Below are positions 6,535-14,265 of a stretch of 31,528 nt of DNA, one piece after another; positions within the stretch are counted from its first letter, which is position 1; the number at the start of each line of letters is the position of its first letter. The stretch is taken from the NCBI GenBank assembly GCA_009774375.1, contig VSNO01000029.1, forward strand, positions 1 through 31,528, written 5' to 3'. The notes under the pieces were generated by a model that saw nothing but the letters and a program-made list of their open reading frames with translations, was not told where the DNA came from and did not search any database. The position numbers and the translations under genes are program-made. Source of the DNA: Lachnospiraceae bacterium (lineage in GTDB: Bacteria; Bacillota; Clostridia; Lachnospirales; Lachnospiraceae).

Positions 6535-7947
6535 CTACCTCTCCACATACTCGATCACACAAGTGTGCTCCCTTGCCTTTTTCTCGTAGCTGATCCCCAC
6601 GAGCACGATATCCCCGTAATAATCCTTCAGCGAATCGGGATACCGCTTTTCCCTGATCTGGGCGATCGCCGTGTCGGCGCTCTGGTTCCATTTCAGTTCC
6701 ACGACGATCACCGGTCTCTGCGGACATTGCGGCAGCGGCAGATAGACCAGATCTGCAAATCCTTTCCCGCAAGGAAACTCGCGGACCGGCCTCTGATAAT
6801 ACGCAAACGAGGCGAGCAGCGCGATCATGACCGTACAGCTCAGCGAGTTTTCATCATTGTATTCAATGCTGGAGATAAAATCGTCGTGCACCTTCTGCAC
6901 CAGCCCTGCAACCCGCTCCTGATCTCCCTCCAGCACCGCCGCCAGCGCTTCTTTAGAATATTTCAAAAAGGATGACAGAGGATCATTCACCGGAATCCGG
7001 TTACCGGAGAGCATCTGAATGACAGCCTCCTTTAAGCCGTCAAAATCATGCTCGATCAGACTGCGTATGTCCTCGTAAGTTCCTGTCTCCGTCCAATACT
7101 GCCGGAACCTTCCGCTCTCCACCGCCCGCACCACGGACAGCGGATTGTACACTTCCACCCCGCCCAGATCATACCCGTCATACCAACGCTTCATCTCGTC
7201 CACTGACACACCGTATCTTTCGCAGAGCTCCCGCACTTCCGCCTCCACGAATCCAATGTCTCCGCCCAGATCCCTCGCATCGATCATCGTATATTCGTCA
7301 AAATTGTTCACCGCGGACTGCCCCTTTGCCCGAACCATCGGAAGGATCCCTGTCAGATATGCCATTCGGACATAATCCTGTGCCTCAGCGTTCTTGAACA
7401 TCATGCGCAGAAACTCGATATAATCCAAACGCTCCCTGCTGTTTCCGGCAAGTTCCCGGATCGGATAATCCCACTCGTCAAATATGATCACAAATTCACT
7501 GCCGGTCGCCGCATGAACTACAGACAACGCTGTCGAGACGGACATCGAATCATTGACCAGATCCGGATACTCCTTTTGGAGCTCGCCCAGAATGTTTCGT
7601 CTGATATACTGGCCGGGATTCATATCATTATCCGCCGCCTGCACAAACTGCGCCTGGATATCCATAAAAATCGTATCGTATTTGTTGAGATTCTCTAAAA
7701 ACACCGCATCCTTCACGCATCTGAGCGGCTCAAACAAGCTTCTCGAATCCGCGCCCCTGCTGAAATACGCCACGAGCATATGCGCTGTGATCGACTTCCC
7801 AAATCGGCGCGGCCGGCTGCAGCAAAGGAATTTCTCATCGTCATCCTTTTCCAGCAGCCTGTTGATCATTCCTGTCTTGTCCACGAAATATTTCGTTGTC
7901 GAAAATTTCGCATATCTCTGATTGTCCCTGTTTAAGAATCGTCCCAC
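6535..7947 (-). CDS. AAA-ATPase-like / PD-(D/E)XK nuclease protein
   Basis: This 470-residue protein belongs to the large family with an N-terminal AAA-ATPase-like domain (PF09820 type) and a C-terminal PD-(D/E)XK nuclease-like domain (PF08011 type). The P-loop has the family's own form, SRPRRFGKSITAHML, and the Walker B-like segment is FVIIFDEWD. Near the C-terminus, a D in KGFADLVY is followed by VIVVELKW, the expected D...E-x-K nuclease arrangement. Such genes occur in many copies in gut Clostridia and Bacteroidia, and their function is not established. The GTG start at 7947 has GGGAGG upstream. The gene has its own promoter and terminator and separates a regulator from its kinase. All visible catalytic residues are intact. 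Confidence 0.9.
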   Translation of the reverse strand: MGRFLNRDNQRYAKFSTTKYFVDKTGMINRLLEKDDDEKFLCCSRPRRFGKSITAHMLVAYFSRGADSRSLFEPLRCVKDAVFLENLNKYDTIFMDIQAQFVQAADNDMNPGQYIRRNILGELQKEYPDLVNDSMSVSTALSVVHAATGSEFVIIFDEWDYPIRELAGNSRERLDYIEFLRMMFKNAEAQDYVRMAYLTGILPMVRAKGQSAVNNFDEYTMIDARDLGGDIGFVEAEVRELCERYGVSVDEMKRWYDGYDLGGVEVYNPLSVVRAVESGRFRQYWTETGTYEDIRSLIEHDFDGLKEAVIQMLSGNRIPVNDPLSSFLKYSKEALAAVLEGDQERVAGLVQKVHDDFISSIEYNDENSLSCTVMIALLASFAYYQRPVREFPCGKGFADLVYLPLPQCPQRPVIVVELKWNQSADTAIAQIREKRYPDSLKDYYGDIVLVGISYEKKAREHTCVIEYVER

Positions 7948-8021
7948 GCCCTGACCTCCCTGTTTATCAGATCCTCATCGCCTTCATTTCCGCCCGGACA
8001 GGCTTATCTATCAATACAGAT

Positions 8022-8050
8022 ATTATACCCTATTCCCATTTATTGTGCAA
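8022..8050 (-). promoter_or_regulatory. Sigma-A promoter of the AAA-ATPase gene
   Basis: TTGCAC (8050-8045), 17 bases and a perfect TATAAT (8027-8022) form a strong vegetative promoter on the minus strand. The -35 box lies only about 5 bases from the end of the response-regulator gene, at the very edge of the putative inserted cassette. Confidence 0.75.
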
Positions 8051-8054
8051 CGCT

Positions 8055-8735
8055 CTAAATTTCCTCATAACAGTACCCCACTCCCCACACCGTCCTGATG
8101 CGCACCGGTTTTCTGGGATCCTCCTCGATCTTGTTGCGCAGCATCTTGATGTGGACCGTCAGTGTCTGGTTCTCGCTGAAACTGTCCGCACCCCATATCT
8201 GATCAAACAGATAGTCTTTGTCCAGCGTCTTTCCCGGATTTTCAGCCAGCAGCAGAAGCAGTTCGTACTCTTTTACATTTAGCTCTACAGGCACCTTGTC
8301 CCTGTAAACCCGGCGTGCAGATCTGTCGATCATAAGACTGCCGGAATACAACACGTCTTTCTCCACCGATGCCCTGTATGCGCGCGCAAAGAGAGAACCG
8401 ATCTTTGCGACCAGCAGATCGGGATCGACCGGTTTCTCCATGTAATCGTCCGCACCCAGCCGGAATCCGTTGAGCTGGTCCTCCTTTCCGACGCGGGCGC
8501 TGATGATCAGAACCGGCACGCTGCCGTTCCTGCGCACTTCCCTGCACACCGCAAACCCGTCCATACCGGGCAATGTGATATCCAGAAGCAGCATTTTCGC
8601 CGTATCCTTATGCAGAAAGTCAAGCGCCTCCTCCCCCGAGACCGCCCACTGCACAGTATACCCCGCCTTTTCCATATAGATCCGCAAAAGCCCCGCCAGC
8701 TCAGCCTCGTCCTCCACCAACAAAATGTCAGTCAT
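8055..8735 (-). CDS. OmpR/PhoB-family response regulator
   Basis: The 226-residue regulator has a receiver domain with phosphoacceptor D52 in LLLDITLPGMDG and the conserved lysine K101 in MEKP. A winged-helix DNA-binding domain follows (LNVKEYELLLLLAENPG..., ending VWGVGYCYEEI). Its kinase is most likely the one at 5037-6422. Its likely target is the ABC transporter promoter at about 12103-12136, where two TTTAAG boxes lie 11 bp apart, as expected for this family. GGAGGTG lies upstream of two consecutive ATG codons at 8738 and 8735, and either may be used. It follows the ABC transporter genes, separated by two hairpins. The 3' end forms the right copy of the repeat flanking the AAA-ATPase cassette. 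Confidence 0.93.
   Translation of the reverse strand: MTDILLVEDEAELAGLLRIYMEKAGYTVQWAVSGEEALDFLHKDTAKMLLLDITLPGMDGFAVCREVRRNGSVPVLIISARVGKEDQLNGFRLGADDYMEKPVDPDLLVAKIGSLFARAYRASVEKDVLYSGSLMIDRSARRVYRDKVPVELNVKEYELLLLLAENPGKTLDKDYLFDQIWGADSFSENQTLTVHIKMLRNKIEEDPRKPVRIRTVWGVGYCYEEI
8056..8080. repeat. 25-bp direct repeat, right copy (3' end of regulator gene)
   Basis: This is the second copy of the direct repeat at 6410-6434 (23 of 25 bases identical). It encodes the last residues of the response regulator (GYCYEEI) and overlaps its TAG stop. In the left copy the same register would read DCYEEL followed by TAA, showing that a regulator 3' end once adjoined the kinase start. Confidence 0.85.
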
Positions 8736-8767
8736 CATTCCCCACCTCCCAGGCAATCTCACTCAGC

Positions 8768-8797
8768 GGAAGAATGCCTGCCCTTCGGCATTCTTCC
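8768..8797 (-). terminator. Second intergenic hairpin (11-bp stem)
   Basis: GGAAGAATGCC (8768-8778) and GGCATTCTTCC (8787-8797) form a perfect 11-bp stem with an 8-base loop. It lies between the ABC transporter ATPase and the response regulator. No T-run follows on the minus strand, so it is more likely an attenuating, RNA-processing or stabilising structure than a simple terminator. Confidence 0.5.
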
Positions 8798-8800
8798 AAA

Positions 8801-8841
8801 CGAAACTTAGATCCTTAGAAGTACTAAGGATCTAAGTTTCG
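8801..8841 (-). terminator. Long perfect hairpin (18-bp stem) behind the ABC ATPase
   Basis: The arms 8801-8818 and 8824-8841 are exact reverse complements over 18 bases, with a 5-base loop. The structure begins 4 bases after the ATPase stop codon. It is A+T-rich, and only three T follow on the minus strand, so termination may be partial. With the next hairpin it probably lowers regulator expression relative to the transporter. Confidence 0.6.
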
Positions 8842-8844
8842 TTT

Positions 8845-9612
8845 TCACCACCCAAGCCGCATCAGCCAGTTGTTCAGCTCCCGCTCACGCGCCCGCTCGC
8901 CATCTTCCGCATATTTTCCCAGATCCATCTCATCGCGGATATTGCCATCTTCTATATAGAAGACACGCTCACACCGCGACGCCACCTTCACATCATGCGT
9001 CACCATCATGATCGTCGTCCCTTCCTCGTTGAGCCTGTTCAGCTCCTTCATGACTTCCCTGGAATTCTGCTTGTTCAGGGCGCCTGTCGGCTCGTCGGCA
9101 AAGATGATCTTCGGGTTGTTGATCATGCTCCGCGCGATGCAGGCTCTCTGGAGCTGTCCGCCGGAGACCTCGCTGATATCGTTGTCCGCCACCTCGCTGA
9201 TCCCGAGCTTTGTCATCAGCACCTTCGCGCGCTCGTTGATCTCCCTGCGCTGCTCCTTTCCCGACGCCGACTGGTATGCCGGTAATACAATATTATCATA
9301 GATGGAGAGATTTTTCAGCATATACATCTGCTGAAACACAAATCCCATCCGCCGGAGGCGCAGATCGCTCACCTGATTCGCGGACAGCCCGGTCATCTCC
9401 TCCCCGAAGAATCGAACCGTCCCCGCCGTCGCCGTGTCCATACCGCTGACCGTGTAGAGCAGCGTCGTTTTTCCCGAGCCGGACGGTCCCATGATACCGA
9501 CCATCTCCCCCTCCTCGATCTCCAGATTTACATTTCTGAGGACATTGTTCTGCCTCCTGTTCACAATATACGTTTTACACAGATCCGTTACTTTCAATGC
9601 ATTCATATCCAC
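8845..9612 (-). CDS. ABC transporter ATPase (MacB/LolD/BceA-like)
   Basis: The 255-residue ATPase has Walker A GPSGSGKTT, the signature VSGGQLQRACIARSM and Walker B IIFADEPTGALN, followed by the H-loop MMVTHD. It belongs to the MacB/LolD/BceA group, which works with FtsX-type permeases in antimicrobial-peptide defence, lipoprotein handling or envelope stress. Its partner is the permease just upstream (34 bases away). The GTG at 9612 has AAGGAG 4 bases upstream; an ATG two codons later is possible. A response regulator, kinase and M15 peptidase follow, which fits a cell-envelope stress or peptide-antibiotic role. The substrate is unknown. Confidence 0.92.
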   Translation of the reverse strand: MDMNALKVTDLCKTYIVNRRQNNVLRNVNLEIEEGEMVGIMGPSGSGKTTLLYTVSGMDTATAGTVRFFGEEMTGLSANQVSDLRLRRMGFVFQQMYMLKNLSIYDNIVLPAYQSASGKEQRREINERAKVLMTKLGISEVADNDISEVSGGQLQRACIARSMINNPKIIFADEPTGALNKQNSREVMKELNRLNEEGTTIMMVTHDVKVASRCERVFYIEDGNIRDEMDLGKYAEDGERARERELNNWLMRLGW

Positions 9613-9646
9613 AATTCTCCTTATTATCCACCAAAACCCTCTGTTT

Positions 9647-12013
9647 TCACTCCGCGATCTTCATATCACTGGCGTTGATCCTCCGCACACTCCCCGTCGC
9701 AAAGTACGTCGCAGCCACAATTCCCACAAGCAGCACCGCAGGATATAACAGATATGCCTTCAGCGGCTCCACCTGGATCCGAAGCTCCGCACCCATAATG
9801 GCAAAAATATTTCTCAGCACAAAACGGTCACACAGCATGGACAGCGGCACCGCAAAGACCATCGACAGCAAAACCACCCACACCATGCGCATCACCAGCC
9901 ACATGCGGATATCATGCCTCCGCCACCCGATGCTCTGGAGCATGGCAAGCTGCCCTTTTTCCCGCACGATGAACAGCTTCATCATCAGCAGGGAGATCAG
10001 CATGATGAGCAGGCACAGCATCACCGTCATCGGAAGCTGCATGGCGCTCATGGTATCCTTGGTCGTGCCGATGTTGGCGTCGATCGCATCCTGTGCCGTC
10101 ACCCACTCGTACTGCGGAAACTGTTGTTTCATCCGATCTGCAAGCTCCTGCTGGGAAAGCGCTGTCTCCATCATCACCGTCGCTTTCCAGTAGCCCGACA
10201 GGAGCTCCCCGCTCATATCGATCGCAGGATTCAGCCGGGCGCTCTCCCCCAGCTGCATATAGTCACTGTAATACCCGGTAATGATAAACCGCCGTTCTCT
10301 TCCGCCCACACTGGCAGTCACCGTGTCGCCGATCTCCAGGCGGTTCGCCTCCATGATCTTTCTGGAGAAAGCGATCTCATTCTCCAGCCGGGGCGCTTCT
10401 CCTGCACTGTATTCACAATAACCGCCGTTCTCCCCGATCGGATAATTGGTCAGCGGCTTGATCACCTTTTCCTCATCGTTCACCGTGTAATTTATAAAGC
10501 ATAGCGCCCCCACGCTCAGTGATGCCTCGTATCCCTGTTCGGCAAGCTCCCGCTCTATCCGGCGCAGGGCGTTCTCCAGATCGGCTGTATTGTGGTACGG
10601 CGCCTCCCCCTCCGCCTCGAGTCTGTCCATATAGACCGCCGCGTCAGGATTCAGGCTGAACTTCGACGCCATCTCATCGCTCTCCATCGTCGTCAGCGTG
10701 TTGAGCGGAACCGTGATCAGCACAAAGCTGATACAGAATGTGAAAAAAAGTACAAGATACCGCTTCATGTTGCAGAGAATGTCATTTAATCCGAGAAAGG
10801 AGACCGTCCCCATATGTTTTCTCTTATACAGGCTGAGTCCCCTGCGCCTTTGATAGCGCTCGCCGCTGCCGCCGCTGCGTATCGCCTCGATCGCCGAGAT
10901 CTTTTTTAATCTTCCTGTAAATGCGGTACACATCGCCGTCACGAACACGATCACTGCCGCACTGCACACAATATTGATCCCAACCGCACCAGCGCTGTCG
11001 CCCAGCACCATATTCCTGCTGACACTCGCCGCCATGCCTTTTCCCACCGGCATGCTCAGCAGAAACCCGATCACAGCTCCTGCCGCAACGAGCGCAAAAT
11101 ACTTGACAAGGTAGATCCTGCGTATGGCGCGATCATGCATCCCGATCGCTTTCATCACACCGATCTCCCGGTAATTTTCCTCCATGGTAAAGCTCAGGGA
11201 AAACCGCAGGATCATGAGCGATATCAGGATCAGGCAGAGCCCGATCACGATCAGCAGCGCCGCGACGATCATGTCGAACACATACAGCATCGAGTAAATG
11301 CTCCGGTCATAGATATTGACCAGCAGGGTAAAGCCCTGTTGTCTGACGGCCGCCAGCGTTTTTTCCGGATCTGCCGTGTTGAATCCGTACACCGCGATCT
11401 TCGTGTTCGCACAGTCCGATACCATCTCCTCATAATCCTCCCTGCAGAACAGAAAACGCCCCATTCCGCTCATCTCGTTTCCGAACATGATATCCCTGGT
11501 CTCTACCGCGATCCGGTATCGATATGTCCTGCCCGACACCTGAAACTGCAGGTCGTCCCCGACACGAAGCCCGTTGCGCTCCATCAGCCCCGGCGAAACC
11601 GCCACCTCACCCGCCCTCAGCACAAGGTCGTTTCCGTCACTGTCCAGCGGCCTTGCATATCTGCCGCCGACCGCCCCCAGATACAGGCGCGCGCCGTTTG
11701 CCTCAAAAGAACCGCTAATGTCGTCTGCCGTGATCTCACACAACTGCTCCCCGGCGTACTCCGTCACCTCACTGCGGCCATCCAGCCAGCGCTCAAATGC
11801 TTCCCTCTCATCTTCGCCGCCAAACACCGCGGTGACATCGCTGACATTCGCACGCTCCATGTAAGTCTCCAACCCATTCATCACCAGACAGATATTGCTG
11901 ACGCTGCTGGCGAGGAAGATCGTGGACAGCATGATGAACAGCAGCAGAATGACGTTGACGCTCTTTTGCTTTCTCAGATCCTTTTTCAGTATCTCAAACC
12001 ACATGACTCCCAT
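9647..12013 (-). CDS. FtsX-family ABC transporter permease
   Basis: This 788-residue membrane protein contains two FtsX-like permease domains. An N-terminal helix (about 18-43) is followed by an extracellular domain of about 200 residues. A helix cluster then carries the motif YREIGVMKAIGMHDRAIRRIY, a second extracellular domain follows, and the C-terminal cluster carries GQLAMLQSIGWRRHDIRMW. This is the duplicated MacB-like layout of permeases that extrude or transduce signals across the membrane without forming a classical import channel. An ATG three codons downstream (MWFEILKK) is an alternative start. It is the first gene of the operon and stands behind a promoter with direct repeats typical of an OmpR-type regulator. 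It probably senses or expels a cell-wall-active compound. Confidence 0.9.
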   Translation of the reverse strand: MGVMWFEILKKDLRKQKSVNVILLLFIMLSTIFLASSVSNICLVMNGLETYMERANVSDVTAVFGGEDEREAFERWLDGRSEVTEYAGEQLCEITADDISGSFEANGARLYLGAVGGRYARPLDSDGNDLVLRAGEVAVSPGLMERNGLRVGDDLQFQVSGRTYRYRIAVETRDIMFGNEMSGMGRFLFCREDYEEMVSDCANTKIAVYGFNTADPEKTLAAVRQQGFTLLVNIYDRSIYSMLYVFDMIVAALLIVIGLCLILISLMILRFSLSFTMEENYREIGVMKAIGMHDRAIRRIYLVKYFALVAAGAVIGFLLSMPVGKGMAASVSRNMVLGDSAGAVGINIVCSAAVIVFVTAMCTAFTGRLKKISAIEAIRSGGSGERYQRRRGLSLYKRKHMGTVSFLGLNDILCNMKRYLVLFFTFCISFVLITVPLNTLTTMESDEMASKFSLNPDAAVYMDRLEAEGEAPYHNTADLENALRRIERELAEQGYEASLSVGALCFINYTVNDEEKVIKPLTNYPIGENGGYCEYSAGEAPRLENEIAFSRKIMEANRLEIGDTVTASVGGRERRFIITGYYSDYMQLGESARLNPAIDMSGELLSGYWKATVMMETALSQQELADRMKQQFPQYEWVTAQDAIDANIGTTKDTMSAMQLPMTVMLCLLIMLISLLMMKLFIVREKGQLAMLQSIGWRRHDIRMWLVMRMVWVVLLSMVFAVPLSMLCDRFVLRNIFAIMGAELRIQVEPLKAYLLYPAVLLVGIVAATYFATGSVRRINASDMKIAE

Positions 12014-12102
12014 TCCTTTCCTGATCGATCATTCCTGATCTCCACTCCGTAAAACAGAGTTTTCACCCCTGTTTTAACTGACTTTGTGCATTGACTGTAG
12101 TC

Positions 12103-12136
12103 ATTATAACTGGATAATTCTTAAAAAGTCCTTAAA
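12103..12136 (-). promoter_or_regulatory. ABC-operon promoter with OmpR-type direct repeats
   Basis: On the minus strand two TTTAAG boxes (12136-12131 and 12125-12120) lie exactly 11 bp apart. They are followed by a perfect -10 TATAAT (12108-12103). The canonical -35 position is occupied by the repeats and has no TTGACA, as in promoters that OmpR/PhoB regulators activate by contacting RNA polymerase at the -35. The probable regulator is encoded in the same operon. Confidence 0.6.
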
Positions 12137-12182
12137 TGGAATAAAAATTTTGTTTACTTATCGAGAGTACTCAAAGCGGCAC

Positions 12183-12209
12183 AAAAAAGCACCCTTTCAG
12201 GTACTTTTT
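12183..12209 (-). terminator. Rho-independent terminator of spoVAB-spoVAC
   Basis: Read on the minus strand, AAAAGTACC pairs with GGTGCTTTT (one mismatch) around a 6-base loop and is followed by a run of T. It lies about 140 bases beyond the spoVAC stop and ends the sporulation transcript before the ABC operon promoter. Confidence 0.7.
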
Positions 12210-12345
12210 CTATCAGGTCACAGCCTGCGCTTTATAAGCCCGCAATCATTGACAGCTTGCGTATCTGTCCCCCTGTGGCATTCCGTTCAAATTTCCATCC
12301 ACCGGACAGGTCGATCTCCAAAAGGGAAATGTTTCTGTAACGATC

Positions 12346-12807
12346 CTAAAATACCCCAGCCATCTTCCCGATCCAGTAAATAATCCCAAGCCCCCAGCTC
12401 GTGACGATCCCGTACAGGATTACCGGTCCTGCGATCGTGAAGATCTTGCACCCGATCCCGTACACCTGTCCCTCCGTCTTGTACTCGATCGCCGATGCCA
12501 CCACCGAGTTTGCAAAACCCGTAATCGGCACGAGCGCGCCCGCACCGCCCCACTTTACCAGCTTTCCATATAAATTAAAGCCCGTCAGCAGCGCGCTGAT
12601 CAGTATCAGCAGCATGGAACACCACGCTGCCGCAGTCTCCTTCTCGATCCCAAACTGGCTGGTCGCCATGTTGACGATAAACTGTCCCAGACAGCAGATA
12701 ACGCCGCCCATGACAAACGCCTTCGCCATCTGCAGGGGCAGATTGGTCTTGGGCGAGTTCTGCCGCACATACTCCTGATACGCTTCTTTTTTCTGTTCTG
12801 ATGCCAT
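12346..12807 (-). CDS. spoVAC: Stage V sporulation protein AC
   Basis: The 153-residue protein is SpoVAC, an inner-membrane protein of the SpoVA channel. The channel moves calcium-dipicolinic acid into the forming spore and out again at germination; SpoVAC is described as mechanosensitive. Recognisable segments are YQEYVRQNSPKTNLPLQMAK near the N-terminus and GGAGALVPITGFANSVVASA in the middle, with about four hydrophobic helices. Length is as expected (about 150). The ATG has AGGAGG about 9 bases upstream. It follows spoVAB by 26 bases, so the two form one unit. spoVAD and spoVAE do not follow, because a terminator and an unrelated operon come next. Confidence 0.95.
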   Translation of the reverse strand: MASEQKKEAYQEYVRQNSPKTNLPLQMAKAFVMGGVICCLGQFIVNMATSQFGIEKETAAAWCSMLLILISALLTGFNLYGKLVKWGGAGALVPITGFANSVVASAIEYKTEGQVYGIGCKIFTIAGPVILYGIVTSWGLGIIYWIGKMAGVF

Positions 12808-12833
12808 CGATCCTATCCTCCTATTTCAAACAG

Positions 12834-13298
12834 TCAAATCCCTTCAAAAAATCCATTGATAAAATAATACAGCGAGCCTGCGATCTTTCCGACTGCCACC
12901 GCCAGCACCGCAATGCTCACGCCCATCTTTAACCGGACCCTTCTCGCAAAGATCGGTATGCCGTCGAGCACCTCCGCGAGTGCGATGGACAGACAGCCGA
13001 CAAAGATACCTGCAAAAATGCCGACAAAGCTCAAAAGCACAGTCCATATCATACCGGGACCGCTCCCGAGCGATCCACTGACCGGAAACACGCTGAGCAC
13101 ATCCGCCAGCAGCGCGCCAAAGATCAGGCACTCCTCGTAAAAGATCTCACACCTCGCGGTATCTGTCCTCCCTGCAAACCGTGGAACCAGACCGACCACA
13201 AAAAGCACTGTAAAGACACCCGCCGAGACCATGATCCCCGAACTGATGCCGATTATCCACAATAATATGATTTCCCAGACCACCAAAAAAATAACCAT
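12834..13298 (-). CDS. spoVAB: Stage V sporulation protein AB
   Basis: The 154-residue hydrophobic protein matches SpoVAB, a membrane component of the SpoVA dipicolinate channel. It has an N-terminal helix, then GISSGIMVSAGVFTVLFVVGLVPRFAGRT, and a C-terminal half with two or three more helices. No alternative start exists upstream before an in-frame TGA. The ribosome site is weak (AAAGG directly against the ATG), and the start codon forms part of a hairpin stem (13290-13299 with 13337-13346). The same hairpin precedes spoVAA, from which this gene is separated by a 5.7-kb sugar-uptake module, although the two genes are neighbours in most spore formers. It should be expressed in the forespore. 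Confidence 0.9.
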   Translation of the reverse strand: MVIFLVVWEIILLWIIGISSGIMVSAGVFTVLFVVGLVPRFAGRTDTARCEIFYEECLIFGALLADVLSVFPVSGSLGSGPGMIWTVLLSFVGIFAGIFVGCLSIALAEVLDGIPIFARRVRLKMGVSIAVLAVAVGKIAGSLYYFINGFFEGI

Positions 13299-13346
13299 GC
13301 CTTTCTGAAACGGACTTTTCCGGCCGCTTCATCATTCATGGTTATT
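13290..13346 (-). promoter_or_regulatory. Hairpin leader covering the spoVAB start codon
   Basis: AATAACCATG (13290-13299) is the exact reverse complement of 13337-13346, enclosing 37 bases. The spoVAB ATG lies in one arm. Blocks at both arms are repeated almost identically at 19733-19788, in front of spoVAA, with a different loop sequence. In RNA this would tie up the start codon; in DNA it could be a duplicated operator. Confidence 0.6.
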
Positions 13347-13372
13347 ATCTGCGGATATTTTATTTTGTATTC
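13343..13372 (-). promoter_or_regulatory. Sigma-G/F-like promoter before spoVAB
   Basis: GAATA (13372-13368), 18 bases and GATAATA (13349-13343) resemble the forespore sigma-G consensus (GNATR ... CATNNTA) with one deviation in the -10. spoVA genes are sigma-G targets in Bacillus. The -10 lies within the segment shared with the spoVAA upstream region. Confidence 0.4.
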
Positions 13373-13381
13373 AAAAAATTT

Positions 13382-14230
13382 TTATCCCTTCAGGCCGCTG
13401 GTAGCGATCCCTTCCACGAAGTACTTCTGTGCTGCGAAGAACAGCAGGATGACCGGAAGCACTGCCAGAAATGACATCGCCATCACCTGCCCCCACTGGA
13501 CGACCGACTCCGCGTCCAGGGACATGCGCAGTGCCAGCGAGATCGGATACTTCTTCACGGAATTGATGAAGATCAGCGAATTGAAATAATCATTGTATGT
13601 CCACAGGAACTGGAACACCCCCGCCGAGAACAGCGCCGGCTTCATCAGCGGCAGCAGGATCTGCACAAACGTCCGGAACGTCCCGCAGCCATCCACATGT
13701 GCCGACTCATCGAGCTCCTTGGGCAGTCCGCGGAAAAACTGGATCAGCATATAGGTGAAAAAGGGATTGCACGCAAGCGCCGCCTGCGCATAAAAAGGAA
13801 CATAGCTGTTCACCCACCCAAACTTGTTGTACAGCGTATAGCGCGGAATGATAATGACCGCATTCGGCAGCATCAGCGTGGCGATCAGCAGTCCAAACAG
13901 CAGCTTTTTACACGGAAAATGAAATCTTGCAAACCCATACGCCACCAGCGCGGCCGAGGCGACTGTCAGGATCGTCGTCGGGACCACCATGATAAACGTG
14001 TTGAGGAAAAACTGCGTGTAGGTAAATTTTCCGGTTCCTTTCCAGCCCGCGATATAATATTTCAGATCAAACGACTTTGGAAACAGTTTGATCGAGCTGT
14101 AAATTTCCTCGTTGGATTTAAATGTCGCAAAAAACATCCAGAAAATAGGATATAACAGGATCACGCCAATGATCACGATCACCAGATAATCTATGAACTT
14201 TTTCAACTTTGTGTTTTTCATCTTCTTCAT
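13382..14230 (-). CDS. Carbohydrate ABC transporter permease (LacG/MalG-like)
   Basis: This 282-residue membrane protein is the second permease of a CUT1-type sugar importer. It has six predicted helices, beginning DYLVIVIIGVILLYPIFWMFFATFK. The conserved EAA loop appears as ELDESAHVDGCGTFRTFVQILLPL, and the C-terminus SFLAVLPVILLFFAAQKYFVEGIATSGLKG is characteristic of this subfamily. It starts 35 bases after the other permease, with AAAGGA upstream. No ATPase gene is present; such transporters commonly share one MsmK/UgpC-type ATPase encoded elsewhere. The sugar is unknown. It is the last gene of the module, and no clear terminator follows before the spoVAB promoter. Confidence 0.92.
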   Translation of the reverse strand: MKKMKNTKLKKFIDYLVIVIIGVILLYPIFWMFFATFKSNEEIYSSIKLFPKSFDLKYYIAGWKGTGKFTYTQFFLNTFIMVVPTTILTVASAALVAYGFARFHFPCKKLLFGLLIATLMLPNAVIIIPRYTLYNKFGWVNSYVPFYAQAALACNPFFTYMLIQFFRGLPKELDESAHVDGCGTFRTFVQILLPLMKPALFSAGVFQFLWTYNDYFNSLIFINSVKKYPISLALRMSLDAESVVQWGQVMAMSFLAVLPVILLFFAAQKYFVEGIATSGLKG

Positions 14231-14265
14231 AAGACACTGTCCTTTCCCAAATCAAACAATCATTC

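Larger units (their letters stand above)
6435..8055 (-). mobile_element. Putative AAA-ATPase/nuclease cassette inserted between response regulator and kinase
   Basis: The segment carries its own sigma-A promoter at its right edge (8022-8050), one gene, its own terminator (6494-6526) and a short leader frame that feeds the downstream kinase. It is bounded by 25-bp direct repeats (6410-6434 and 8056-8080). The repeats correspond to the place where a regulator and a kinase gene normally overlap. An insertion that duplicated this target would leave both genes whole, which is what is seen. No transposase, integrase or terminal inverted repeats were recognised. Movement could depend on the PD-(D/E)XK nuclease or on host repair. 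Mobility is inferred from the repeats and is not demonstrated. Confidence 0.6.
12014..12345. other. Intergenic region between ABC permease and spoVAC
   Basis: This 332-base gap holds, from right to left, nothing recognisable from 12210 to 12345, the spoVAC terminator (12183-12209), the regulator boxes and promoter of the ABC operon (12103-12136), and an 8-bp inverted repeat, TAAAACAG / CTGTTTTA (12050-12057 and 12069-12076), in the operon leader. No coding frame of note was found. Confidence 0.7.

Noticed and set aside
3630..12013. Vancomycin-resistance (van) gene cluster
   Set aside because: The regulator, kinase and M15 peptidase order recalls vanRSY, but there is no vanH, ligase or vanX, and an ABC transporter stands upstream instead.
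11135..12052. Plus-strand open frame of about 305 codons opposite the FtsX-type permease
   Set aside because: Shadow frame; the minus-strand permease has recognisable motifs through the whole stretch.
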